NCBI RefSeq assembly: GCF_029369745.1
Contig: NZ_CP120210.1
Span: 1,550,001 to 1,614,000 of the forward strand
DNA length: 64,000 nucleotides
Direction of reading: 5' to 3'
DNA from: Amycolatopsis sp. QT-25
GTDB lineage: Bacteria > Actinomycetota > Actinomycetes > Mycobacteriales > Pseudonocardiaceae
The notes under the pieces were generated by a model. That model saw only the letters and a program-made list of their open reading frames with translations, did no database searches and was not told the origin of the DNA. The translations under genes were made by a program, and so were the position numbers. This document shows positions 1 to 7,453 of the stretch, one piece after another (the stretch's first letter is position 1; the number at the start of each line of letters is the position of its first letter).

Positions 1-354
1 GGGCGACTGAAGCCCGGCTGGTGGGTGGTGGAGCTCAGCGAGTGGCACTTCCGCATCGCACGCGCCGTCGCTGGGATCACAGGGAGATCGCGCGCGTTCC
101 GCGGCCGGACCTACGACTACCAAGCAGTCTTCCACAGAGGGGACGACGTCTACGATCTCGATAACGCCCTCTTCCTGGTCAAGCGCCTGCCGAACCCGTA
201 TGAACTCGAATACGAGCTGTGGACATCGGACGGCTGGCAGCCGACCAGTAACCTGCTGCTCGAGTACAACACGCTCCCCATCTCCGAGGAGGAGTTCCGG
301 CGGCTGGCAGTGTTCAGCCCAAACGGACCCAATACCGGCGACCTCGGACGCTGA
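1..354 (+). CDS. Hypothetical protein, 5' end cut by the window
   Basis: The frame is open from the first base, so the true start probably lies outside. GTG codons at 25 and 28 could start a 109-residue form, but the residues before them (LKPGWWVVEL) continue the protein naturally. The product is acidic and aromatic-rich, with no signal peptide, membrane segment or motif I recognise. The other strand is also open here, but its translation loses all resemblance to a protein family below about position 529, so the plus strand is preferred. No function can be given. Confidence 0.5.
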   Translation, partial: GRLKPGWWVVELSEWHFRIARAVAGITGRSRAFRGRTYDYQAVFHRGDDVYDLDNALFLVKRLPNPYELEYELWTSDGWQPTSNLLLEYNTLPISEEEFRRLAVFSPNGPNTGDLGR

Positions 355-528
355 GGCAGTCGTGGGCCGAGCGCCGACTCCCTCGAACGCTCCATACCGC
401 GGAGCCAAGGGAACCCGACCGGCCTGTCTACGACCAGCCGGATGGAGTGGTCCTGCTCGCCGCGTCTCTGTTACGCGATTGCGGTGGTCTCGGTCCTGTA
501 GGCCGTATCGCGGCCGTAGGTCCTGTCG

Positions 529-753
529 CATCGGGCTCAGGTCGAGCGTCAGTCCGCCGTCGGCCAGCGCGCGACCGGCCCAGTCGTGCCCGCCACCGCG
601 GACCGACAGCGGGAGCCCCTTCTCCAGGGCGGTCCGAATCCCGGCCTGGACATCAGCCGTGTCGGCGCAGCGAAGGACGGCAAGCGGACGGCTGGTCACC
701 GCGCCGTTCCAGATGGACAGGACCGCTTCGTATTCCGTTCCGGATGTCAGCAT
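529..753 (-). pseudogene. Truncated FAD-linked oxidase (BBE/PCMH type), N-terminal stump
   Basis: Reading from the ATG at 753 gives about 75 residues matching the start of the FAD-binding domain of berberine-bridge-like oxidoreductases: SRPLAVLRCADTADVQ, then the flavin-contacting LSVRGGGHDWAG, then GGLTLDLSPMR. Immediately after LSPMR the similarity stops. The frame stays open to the window edge, but the translation is low-complexity antisense of the upstream gene. More than 80% of a normal protein of about 450 residues is missing, so this is a deletion remnant. It diverges from the TetR gene and shares its operator, so it was probably the repressor's target. Family assignment rests on the GGGHD motif and its context. 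Confidence 0.72.
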
Positions 754-785
754 GTCACCAACATCACCAGAGTAACCCTATATTA

Positions 786-804
786 ATCAGAGTTAAACTC
801 TGAT
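786..804. promoter_or_regulatory. Perfect 19-bp palindrome, likely TetR operator
   Basis: ATCAGAGTT-A-AACTCTGAT is a perfect inverted repeat with 9-bp arms and a one-base centre. It lies between the flavoprotein stump (start 753) and the TetR gene (start 834), 29 bases before that ATG. Length, symmetry and place fit a TetR autoregulatory operator also controlling the divergent gene. Binding is inferred, not shown. Confidence 0.75.
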
Positions 805-833
805 GAGTGGCCTCGGGGTATGCTGGGATCGCC

Positions 834-1439
834 ATGACCGAGCTTCCGAGAGGCCGCCGCGCCGAGTACGCCGCGGCCACCCGCACCGCCATCACCGACG
901 CAGCGCGTCTGCTCTTCGCCCGTAACGGATTCTTCGCGACGAAGATCGACGACATCGCGGCGGAAGCCCGGGTGGCACCGGCCACGGTGTACGCGGTGAC
1001 CGGCGGTAAACAGGGCCTGATCCGGACGCTGGTCGACCTGTGGAGCCGAGCGCCGATCGTGGCGCAGACCCTCTCCCGGATCGAGACCCTCATCGACCCG
1101 GACGAGATACTGCGGCACACCGCGGCCGTGGTCAGGTCCATGCGCGAGAAATACGGCGACATCATCCGGCTGGTGCTGTCGACCGCGCCACACAATCCCG
1201 AGGTCGCAGAGGACCTGCGCGTGGCCACGAAGCGCTACCGCGATGCCATCGAAGCCGTCGCCACCCGGCTCCGCGACGTCGGCGGTCTGCGCGAAGGAAC
1301 GACGGTCGCGGAGGCGAGCGACATCCTCTGGTTCTACTTCGGATATTCCGGTTACTTCACCTTGCACGATGACAATGGCTGGACCTACGAGAAATCGGAA
1401 AGCTGGCTGGTCGCTCAAGCCGCCGCGGCCCTTCGCTGA
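834..1439 (+). CDS. TetR/AcrR family transcriptional repressor
   Basis: A 201-residue protein. The N-terminal helix-turn-helix is clear at residues about 17-62: AARLLFARNGFFATKIDDIA, then RVAPATVYAVTGGKQGLI, the usual TetR pattern. The C-terminal ligand-binding part has no informative motif. An in-frame GTG lies at 807, but the ATG at 834 has a GGGA-type ribosome site just before it and gives a normal TetR N-terminus; starting at 807 would place the first codons almost against the palindromic operator. It probably represses itself and the divergent flavoprotein gene, now deleted, so this may be an orphan regulator. The ligand cannot be inferred. Confidence 0.88.
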   Translation: MTELPRGRRAEYAAATRTAITDAARLLFARNGFFATKIDDIAAEARVAPATVYAVTGGKQGLIRTLVDLWSRAPIVAQTLSRIETLIDPDEILRHTAAVVRSMREKYGDIIRLVLSTAPHNPEVAEDLRVATKRYRDAIEAVATRLRDVGGLREGTTVAEASDILWFYFGYSGYFTLHDDNGWTYEKSESWLVAQAAAALR

Positions 1440-1808
1440 CACGCGCTCGTGCCCGGCCGTCGGAAGCGGGAATCGGGCACGTGGTCGACGGCTGCCTGCA
1501 GCGTCTCGGTTTCGGTGGCCAGAATCGATTCTTCGGAAGGTAAGGTTGATCGCCGTGCCGCCCACAGCCACCTGATTTCGCGTGCACCCCAGCCTGTTCG
1601 GTGGATGTCCACGTAGCGCTGGCATTGTGTCGTCACAAGCTTCACCAGGGCCTGTATCGAAGTCGGTCAATTCTCGTTTCGTCGTGGCGGGGGCCGTTAT
1701 GGGTCGCGGAGCAGGTGTCGGCGCGTGCACGGCGCTTACGAGAGACAGGGAACGTCCCGCTCGTCGGCATGTCGCGCACCGGGACCGGCTGCGAGGCCAC
1801 CCCTCCGG
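1440..1808. other. Intergenic, no gene recognised
   Basis: About 370 bases between the TetR gene and the convergent LuxR-type regulator. Short frames exist on both strands but none has domain similarity, a ribosome site or natural composition. It includes the 3' side of both genes; no strong terminator hairpin was found by eye. Confidence 0.4.
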
Positions 1809-4421
1809 TCAGGCGATCGGGATGCGCTCCGGCTCCCTGAGCTGGCGCCGGGAGGAGATGCCGAGCTTGCGGAAGATGTTGCGCAGGTGCGCGTCGACCG
1901 TGCGGGGGCTGAGGAACAGCCGTCCCGCTACTTCCTTCGAGGTCGCTCCGGTCGCGACGAGCCGGGCGATGAGTGTTTCTTGAGCGGTGAGCGCCTCGGA
2001 CGTGTCAGCGGTCTTTTTTCGTGCCACCTCACCGGTGGCACGCAACTCGTTGGCGGCGCGTAGGGCGAATGCCTCCATGCCCATGTCCGCCAACGATTCG
2101 TGCGCGGCGCGTAGCTGTTCGCGGGCGTCCTTGCGGCGGCTCTCGCGGCGTAGCCACTCGCCGTAAAGCAGGCGCGCCCGCGCTCGATACGGAGCCGGTA
2201 GACCGGCCAGCTCCACCGCGTGGCGGTAATCGTCCTCCGCGCCGGTCACCAGCGCTCTCGACCAGGCGGTGACGCCCAGCGCCCACGGGGTACCGCTCGC
2301 GTCGGCGCGAGCGGTGAGGTTCTCCAGGGCTTCGGTGGCCGCGTCGGGCTCGCCGCAGCGGACGGCGGCTTCGATCAGTTCCGGCAACGCGATACCCGCG
2401 AGATAGAGATCACCCGGTGCGGTCGCTTGCCGGGCCGCGGCGAGAGCGGCCGGGTAGTCCGCGCAGGCGTTGTACAGCACCGCGGCGGCCCAGTGCGCGT
2501 TCGCGACCAGGTGGCCGTTTCCGCGGGCGTCGGCGTCGCGCAGGGTACTGCTGATCAGCCGAAGTGTTTCCACGCGCCTGCCGCGCAACGCGGTGGCGTG
2601 CACTCGCGCGTAGACCATCGGCGGATCGTCGAACGCGTCCGCGATCGCTTCCTCCTCGGCCACCGCGATCATCGCGGTGCCGAGATCACCAGCGTGCGTG
2701 GCGGCGACTGCCTGCTGCGCGAGGGCGAGGCGCAGGACCCACGGCGAACCGGTGTCGCGTCCGGTGCTCAGCAGCCATTCGGTGATCTCGCGGTGCGCTT
2801 CGATGTCCCAGAGCTCGCCGGCGATCATCATGGCGAGAGCGGGTCTGCGCGTCCACGACGCGTTCTCCGTGAGTACCCGGCGCAACATCGGGCCGGCGGT
2901 CCGATGGCCCTCGGTATTCAACAGGATCAAGGCGTCCAGCACGTCCGGAGCCGGAGCCGGCGGAGCGTGTCGTGCCTCGGCGAGCACGGTGTCCATCACG
3001 CCGTTCGCCCGGCCGACGACGAGGCTCATCTCCAGAGCGTCCAGGAAGCTGTCGCGTGACCACGCCGGGTCCACGGCCGACAGACGGTGAGCGGCTCGCA
3101 GCATCAAGGCCGGGCCGTCGCCGTCGTTGCGGACGAACGCGATCCGGCCGCGCAAGATCTCCGTGCGGGCGAGTCGCGCATCGTCTGCCACGTCGACGGT
3201 CGTGAGCAGTTCCGCCGCCACGCCGGCCGCGCCCGCGTCGAGTTGCGCCTGGACGGCGGCGAGCGTGCGTTCGGTGCGCAGGCCCGGGTCCGACGAGAGC
3301 GCGGCGGCTCGTTCCAGGAAAGCCGCGCAAGCCGCGACACCACCTCTGGCGCGGGCGCGCGTCGCGGCGGTATCCAGCTCGGCGGCGATGTTGTCGTCCA
3401 GGCCGGTCGCGGCCTCGGCTCGGTGCCACGCCCTGCGGTCGGGGTCGGTCACCGGATCGGTCACCGCCGCCAGGGCCCGGTGTGCGGCGCGGCGCTCATC
3501 GGCGGACGCCGCCCGGTAGACGGCCGACCTGGCCAAGGGATGGCAGAACCGCACGCGCGTGGAGAAGGTCACCAGGTCGGCGGCGTCGGCGTTGGTCCTG
3601 ATGCCCAGGCGCGCGACCGCTGCCCACAACAGGCCCGGGTCGCCGGTCGGGTCGGCGCTGGCGACGGTCAGCAGCTGCCGGGCCTGCGCCGGAAGCCGGT
3701 CCAATCTGGCCCGGAAGCTGGCCTCGATCCGTTGCGTCACCGAGGTCGCCTCCGGCAGGCCGAAGCCACCCGCGTTCGGCAGTTCCAGCAACGCCAGCGG
3801 GTTTCCCTGTGCCTCGGCCAGGATTCGTTCCCGCACCCGGTCGTCGATCGCGGGGGTGAGCAACGCACGGGCGTCGGCGTCGGCGAGGCCGGTGATGGTC
3901 AACGCGGGCAGCTCGTCCAGGCCGTGCCGGGCGGCGAAGACGATCGCCACCGGTTCGGCGGCGACGCGTCGAGCCAGGAACGACAACGCTTTCGTCGATG
4001 CCGTGTCGAGCCAGTGCGCATCGTCCACCACGCACAGCAGTGGCTGGGCACGTGCCGCGGTGGCGAGCAGCTCCAGCGTCGCCAGTCCTACCCGGAACAT
4101 GTCCGGCTCGCCGTCGGTCATACCGAACGCGACTCGCAACGCCTCGCGGTGACGTGCGCCGAGGTCGTCGAGATGCTCGAGCACCGGAACGCACAGCTGG
4201 TGCAGGGCCGCGAACGGCAGTTCGGTTTCGAACTCCGACCCCGACGCCTCGACCATCCGGAAACCGGACGCCTCCCGGATGTGGTCCAGCAGCGTGGTCT
4301 TGCCGATACCGGCGTCGCCACGCAGCACAAGGACACCGCCGTGGCCATCGGCTGCGGCGTGGAGCAAGCCGTCCAGGCAGCGGATCTCGTCGTGCCTGCC
4401 GACCAGCGGACCAGTGCGCAT
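1809..4421 (-). CDS. Large ATP-binding LuxR-family regulator (LAL/MalT-like)
   Basis: 870 residues with the architecture of LAL regulators. An AAA/STAND ATPase domain occupies the N-terminus: GRHDEI box at about 8-13, Walker A GDAGIGKT at 35-42, Walker B LLCVVDDAHWLD at 128-139. A long alanine-rich helical (TPR-like) middle follows. A C-terminal GerE helix-turn-helix begins LTAQETLIARLVATGATSKE and continues through LSPRTVDAHLRNIFRKLG. Such proteins bind ATP and an inducer and activate transcription; many sit in secondary-metabolite or export loci. It diverges from the MFS gene, with an inverted repeat in the shared promoter, so control of that exporter operon is likely. Inducer unknown. Confidence 0.9.
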   Translation of the reverse strand: MRTGPLVGRHDEIRCLDGLLHAAADGHGGVLVLRGDAGIGKTTLLDHIREASGFRMVEASGSEFETELPFAALHQLCVPVLEHLDDLGARHREALRVAFGMTDGEPDMFRVGLATLELLATAARAQPLLCVVDDAHWLDTASTKALSFLARRVAAEPVAIVFAARHGLDELPALTITGLADADARALLTPAIDDRVRERILAEAQGNPLALLELPNAGGFGLPEATSVTQRIEASFRARLDRLPAQARQLLTVASADPTGDPGLLWAAVARLGIRTNADAADLVTFSTRVRFCHPLARSAVYRAASADERRAAHRALAAVTDPVTDPDRRAWHRAEAATGLDDNIAAELDTAATRARARGGVAACAAFLERAAALSSDPGLRTERTLAAVQAQLDAGAAGVAAELLTTVDVADDARLARTEILRGRIAFVRNDGDGPALMLRAAHRLSAVDPAWSRDSFLDALEMSLVVGRANGVMDTVLAEARHAPPAPAPDVLDALILLNTEGHRTAGPMLRRVLTENASWTRRPALAMMIAGELWDIEAHREITEWLLSTGRDTGSPWVLRLALAQQAVAATHAGDLGTAMIAVAEEEAIADAFDDPPMVYARVHATALRGRRVETLRLISSTLRDADARGNGHLVANAHWAAAVLYNACADYPAALAAARQATAPGDLYLAGIALPELIEAAVRCGEPDAATEALENLTARADASGTPWALGVTAWSRALVTGAEDDYRHAVELAGLPAPYRARARLLYGEWLRRESRRKDAREQLRAAHESLADMGMEAFALRAANELRATGEVARKKTADTSEALTAQETLIARLVATGATSKEVAGRLFLSPRTVDAHLRNIFRKLGISSRRQLREPERIPIA

Positions 4422-4433
4422 GCACCGGACTAT

Positions 4434-4462
4434 AACTACCTAGGCGGACCATCTAGGTGGTT
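4434..4462. promoter_or_regulatory. Inverted repeat in a divergent promoter
   Basis: AACTACCTAG, nine bases, then CTAGGTGGTT: 10-bp arms pairing at nine of ten positions. It lies in the 76-bp gap between the LAL regulator (start 4421) and the MFS gene (start about 4498). The position suits an operator for either gene; which protein binds it is unknown. A possible minus-strand -10 lies in the TATAA at 4431. Confidence 0.5.
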
Positions 4463-4497
4463 CTCACCGACGCGACTGCCCGTAGGTTTCGACCACT

Positions 4498-5634
4498 GTG
4501 GGATGCGTGACCACGACACGAACCGCGCCTCCGCTGCTCGCACGGGCGATCGTTCTCGGTGCCGCGACACTCACCATCATGGCCGCCGCGATCATCGCGC
4601 CGAGCCTGCCCGCGATGAGCCGGGCGTTCGACGCGGACGTCCTGGTACGCCTGGCATTGACCATCACCTCGCTGGCCATCGCGGTCAGCGCGCCGCTGGC
4701 AGGCGCCTTGGCCGACCGAATCGGCCGCCGTCCGCTCCTGATCGCGGCACTGCTGCTCTACACGGTGAGCGGCACGGCCGGCTTCTTCGTCACCGACCTG
4801 ACCGTATTGCTGATCAGCCGCGCGCTGCTCGGGCTCGCCGTCGGCGGCATCATGACAGCGGTCAGCGCGTTGATCACGGACTGGTTCGACGGCCCGCGCC
4901 GGGCGGCGTTCCTCGGGCTGCAGCAGGCGTTCGCGAGCCTTGGCGGTGTGGTGTTCCTGCCACTCGCGGGGGTGCTGGCCGGGATCGACTGGCGAGCACC
5001 GTTCTGGCTCTACTCGGTCGCCGTGGTCGTCGTGCTGGCCGCCTTGGCGGGCTTGCGCGACGAGCCGCGCGTGAAGTTCCAGGGCGGTGTGTTCCGGCCG
5101 CCCGCCAGGGCACTGGGTATCTACGCCGTGGCACTCGTCGCGACCCTCGTGTTCTTCATGGCGCCGACACAGCTGCCGTTCCTGCTCTCCGAACTGAGCG
5201 TCGGTCCTGGCGCCATCGGCATCGTGATCGCGGGCAGCACCCTGACCAGTGTCATCGGCGCGCTCGTCTTTCCCCGGCTGCGAATGGGACCGCGCACCAT
5301 CACCGCGTCGAGCATCGCGTTGCTCGGCGTCGGCTGGCTGCTCGCCGGCACCGGCACGGTCGCCGGGATCGTGACAGGCCTGCTGGTCGGCGGTCTCGGC
5401 GCCGGCATCGTCGTGCCCCACCTCAACGTCCAGCTCTCCGGGATGGCCGCCCCGCAGCACCGCGGCCGGATCCTCAGCGGCCTCGTGGCGGGGATCTTCC
5501 TCGGCCAGTTCCTCTCGCCGCTCGTCGTCGCCCCGCTCGTCCAGGCTGCCGGAATCGCCGGCGCTTTCGTCTGGACCGGGGTGTTCACCACCGTGGGCGC
5601 ACTCGCCGCCCTCGTCACGAAGGAGAAGAAATGA
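4498..5634 (+). CDS. MFS transporter, drug-efflux type
   Basis: 378 residues with about twelve hydrophobic segments. The loop between segments 2 and 3 has the MFS signature LADRIGRRPLL (residues about 73-83), preceded by SAPLAGA. The protein likely exports a small molecule by proton antiport; the substrate cannot be read from sequence. Start may be GTG 4498 or GTG 4507; the latter removes three residues and gives MTTTRTAPPLL, equally plausible. The stop overlaps the next ATG (ATGA), so the Dabb-fold gene is translationally coupled. The divergent LAL regulator and the intergenic inverted repeat suggest induced expression. Confidence 0.9.
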   Translation: MGCVTTTRTAPPLLARAIVLGAATLTIMAAAIIAPSLPAMSRAFDADVLVRLALTITSLAIAVSAPLAGALADRIGRRPLLIAALLLYTVSGTAGFFVTDLTVLLISRALLGLAVGGIMTAVSALITDWFDGPRRAAFLGLQQAFASLGGVVFLPLAGVLAGIDWRAPFWLYSVAVVVVLAALAGLRDEPRVKFQGGVFRPPARALGIYAVALVATLVFFMAPTQLPFLLSELSVGPGAIGIVIAGSTLTSVIGALVFPRLRMGPRTITASSIALLGVGWLLAGTGTVAGIVTGLLVGGLGAGIVVPHLNVQLSGMAAPQHRGRILSGLVAGIFLGQFLSPLVVAPLVQAAGIAGAFVWTGVFTTVGALAALVTKEKK

Positions 5635-6041
5635 TCTACCACGGCAACCGGTTCACCCTCCGCGCGGACGCCCCGCCGGAACAGGTCGAGGAGGCGTTGG
5701 AGAGCCTGCGCAACCAGGGACGTGCGATCCCGTCGGTCAAGTCGTTCGTCGTCGGCCGGGACTTCGGCGGCGAGTACGAGTGGGGCGCGGTGTTCGTCAT
5801 CGAGGATCTCGAAGGCTACTGGGAGTACCTCATCCACCCGGCCCACCGCCACACCGACCGGGTGGGCCTGCCGGTCGTCGACAAGTTCATGTCGTACGAC
5901 ATCACCGACGATGCGGACCCCGAGATGGGTGCCAAGATCGCGGCACTGCACCAGAAGCGCTACGACGGCGACCCCGAGCTGACCCGGCTCGTGTCCGGCC
6001 TCGGTGAGTACAGCGGCAGTGCTGCGCCGGGAAAGCACTGA
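5631..6041 (+). CDS. Dabb-type (stress-responsive A/B barrel) protein
   Basis: 136 residues starting at the ATG inside the MFS stop (ATGA overlap). The sequence fits the dimeric alpha-beta barrel (Dabb) fold: an early strand with positive residues, PSVKSFVVGRDFG, EWGAVFVIEDLEGYWEYLIHP and HRHTDRV, then VDKFMSYDI. Dabb proteins include small-molecule cyclases, monooxygenase-like enzymes and stress proteins. Coupling to an exporter suggests a role in modifying or handling the exported compound, but that is inference. The same frame is open far upstream through the antisense of the LAL gene; that is not coding. Confidence 0.82.
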   Translation: MIYHGNRFTLRADAPPEQVEEALESLRNQGRAIPSVKSFVVGRDFGGEYEWGAVFVIEDLEGYWEYLIHPAHRHTDRVGLPVVDKFMSYDITDDADPEMGAKIAALHQKRYDGDPELTRLVSGLGEYSGSAAPGKH

Positions 6042-6169
6042 CAACCCCGATGAGCGCTTCACCGTGCACGCGGCACGGTGTGGGGTCGTTGAGGGGTAAG
6101 GCCAAGGTGTCGTGTTCGGGCGCGGTGCCGGACCGCCTCCCTTCGCCGGGCCGCGTCCCTCAGTCCCTC

Positions 6170-6214
6170 ACTGGGTGGATTTTGCTGCGTTGGATGACTC
6201 GAAATCCACTCAGT
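6170..6214. repeat. Stem-loop, 13-bp arms
   Basis: ACTGGGTGGATTT (6170-6182) pairs with AAATCCACTCAGT (6202-6214) at 12 of 13 positions around a 19-nt loop. It lies 130 bases after the Dabb gene. It could terminate that operon, though no U-tract follows. Confidence 0.5.
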
Positions 6215-6359
6215 CCGGTGAGACCGTCCTTGTCACGCCCGGTCCAGGAGGGGTGTGTGGAAATGGAGACCCAACGTCCCTGTTCCCGCACACCCCACCT
6301 TTGCCTTGCCCCTCAATAGAACTCTGCAGCTCACTCACGACTCCGGCGCGCTTCGTTTT

Positions 6360-6417
6360 CTCGCTGACCACTTCATCTCCGTTTCATTCATGAAGCGGAG
6401 ATGAAGTGGTCAGCGAG
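6360..6417. repeat. Perfect 22-bp hairpin with nested inner stem
   Basis: The arm at 6360-6381 is the exact reverse complement of 6396-6417. Inside, TTCAT-TC-ATGAA forms a further 5-bp stem, so the 58 bases can fold as one long hairpin with a single internal mismatch. No gene is embedded. Candidates are a strong terminator or a miniature inverted-repeat element. Confidence 0.7.
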
Positions 6418-6488
6418 TAGTTGTCGTCGATACTGCCGAGACAGCTCGGTTCCGGTCGCCGGCGCCTCGGGCGGGCTCTCCCAATCTC

Positions 6489-6535
6489 GTGAAGGCCACC
6501 TTCATCGCGTGAGACGTAATGAAGGTGGCCTTCAC
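6489..6535. repeat. Perfect 17-bp hairpin of the GAAGGCCACCTTC type
   Basis: GTGAAGGCCACCTTCAT (6489-6505) pairs perfectly with 6519-6535 across a 13-nt loop. The core is itself nearly palindromic. A second hairpin with a related core (GAAGGCCGCCATCAG) lies at 7397. I associate this family with dispersed repeats in Amycolatopsis genomes; that link is from memory and unchecked. Confidence 0.65.
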
Positions 6536-6759
6536 TTGCTTTGCTCAGTCAGGAGGGGTTGGGCGGCGGCATGCCGGGCACGCTCTGGTTCTCCGGGACC
6601 ACGCCGTCGACCAGGTAGGCGTCCTGCTCGGGACAGTGTGAGCTGACGGCGATGAAAGCCGAAGTGCTGTGCTGGGAAGCGGTAGACGTCGGTGAGGGTC
6701 ATGTAGTGGTGAAGAAGGGGTCCGACCGCTCTGGGTAGTACATCCCGCGAGCGAGGTCG

Positions 6760-7044
6760 GTGTCGGTTTCTGCGTCGATCACCACGACGGGCAGCTCGTT
6801 CATCCCCGTCGGATTCCCGCCCGAACGCGAAGCGGCTACCTACGCCGCATGGTTCACCTGCCTGGCCGAGCCAATGCGAGTCAAGCTGCTGCACGCCGTC
6901 GCGACCGCGCCGCGCTCACGGAGGTCCTTGGGACCAGCCAGTCCACGTGCTCCCATCACGTGCAGAAACTCGCCGAGGTCGGTTCTCTGCGCTTGCGCGA
7001 AGAGGGCACGGCGACGGTCGTGACGATCGGTCAGGCCCCAGGTG
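6760..7044 (+). pseudogene. Frameshifted ArsR/SmtB-family regulator
   Basis: Two frames together spell an ArsR-type winged helix. Frame 1 gives FPPEREAATYAAWFTCLAEP then MRVKLLHAVATAP, the usual dimerisation helix and start of the DNA-binding domain. About 6900 the similarity moves to another frame: ALTEVLGTSQSTCSHHVQ, then KLAEVGSLRLREEGTATVVT, the recognition helix and wing. Roughly ten residues between the parts are missing and the frame shifts, so a small deletion disabled the gene. The C-terminal end also decays after GQAPGG. No partner such as a metal or arsenic transporter remains nearby. Confidence 0.7.
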
Positions 7045-7212
7045 GCTGTCCCTTGAGGGTCGAGGTATGGCTGATGGGTTTTAGTGGTCTGTGAACACCG
7101 CCGGGGACCTGGTCCCTGGCCCAGCCAAGTCCATTGTTTCCGGCATTCGACGACAGCAAGCAAACATGCTCGGTAACAGCGGCGGCACCGATGCGCCACG
7201 CTGTGCGCTGCA

Positions 7213-7350
7213 GTGGAAACCTCCGAACTGACTGCGTTCATCGCAGTGCTCGCGACTGGCGTAGCGCTGATCGCGCATGGCATCTCCCCTAGATCATTCG
7301 CCGCCATCGCGAGTGCGCTGTCCCGGCTCTATCTGCCGTGGAAGTACTGA
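7213..7350 (+). CDS. Possible 45-residue membrane peptide
   Basis: GTG at 7213 opens a short frame with one hydrophobic helix (LTAFIAVLATGVALIAHG) and a positive, aromatic tail ending LYLPWKY. Composition looks protein-like, and similar short single-helix proteins occur in actinomycetes, but no clear ribosome site precedes it and the frame is also open upstream. It could equally be the tail of a decayed gene. Confidence 0.3.
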   Translation: METSELTAFIAVLATGVALIAHGISPRSFAAIASALSRLYLPWKY

Positions 7351-7396
7351 GCCCTTCGGCCAAGGCCGCTCCGAAAGCAGTGATCAGCCGAATAGT

Positions 7397-7437
7397 GAAG
7401 GCCGCCATCAGGAACGCTCTCACTGATGGCGGCCTTC
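7397..7437. terminator. Perfect 15-bp hairpin after the lectin gene
   Basis: GAAGGCCGCCATCAG (7397-7411) pairs perfectly with 7423-7437 around an 11-nt loop. It starts 17 bases beyond the stop of the minus-strand ALF/lectin gene, so it probably ends that transcript. The GAAGGC core relates it to the hairpin at 6489. Confidence 0.65.
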
Positions 7438-7453
7438 GAAGAGATACCGTCGG

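Larger units (their letters stand above)
6042..6759. other. Gene-free stretch with several strong hairpins
   Basis: No convincing gene on either strand. It contains three separate inverted repeats (listed individually) and otherwise unremarkable sequence. The minus strand around 6600-6700 has a short stretch that could be a decayed protein (MTLTDVYRFPAQHF), not identifiable. Confidence 0.45.

Noticed and set aside
783..1730. 315-codon minus-strand frame over the TetR gene
   Set aside because: High-GC shadow of the TetR coding sequence with no domain; the plus frame has a clear HTH.
3087..5630. Very long plus-strand frame opposite the LAL regulator and through the MFS gene
   Set aside because: Arg/Gly-rich antisense and out-of-frame composition; only its last 136 codons (from 5631) are a real gene.
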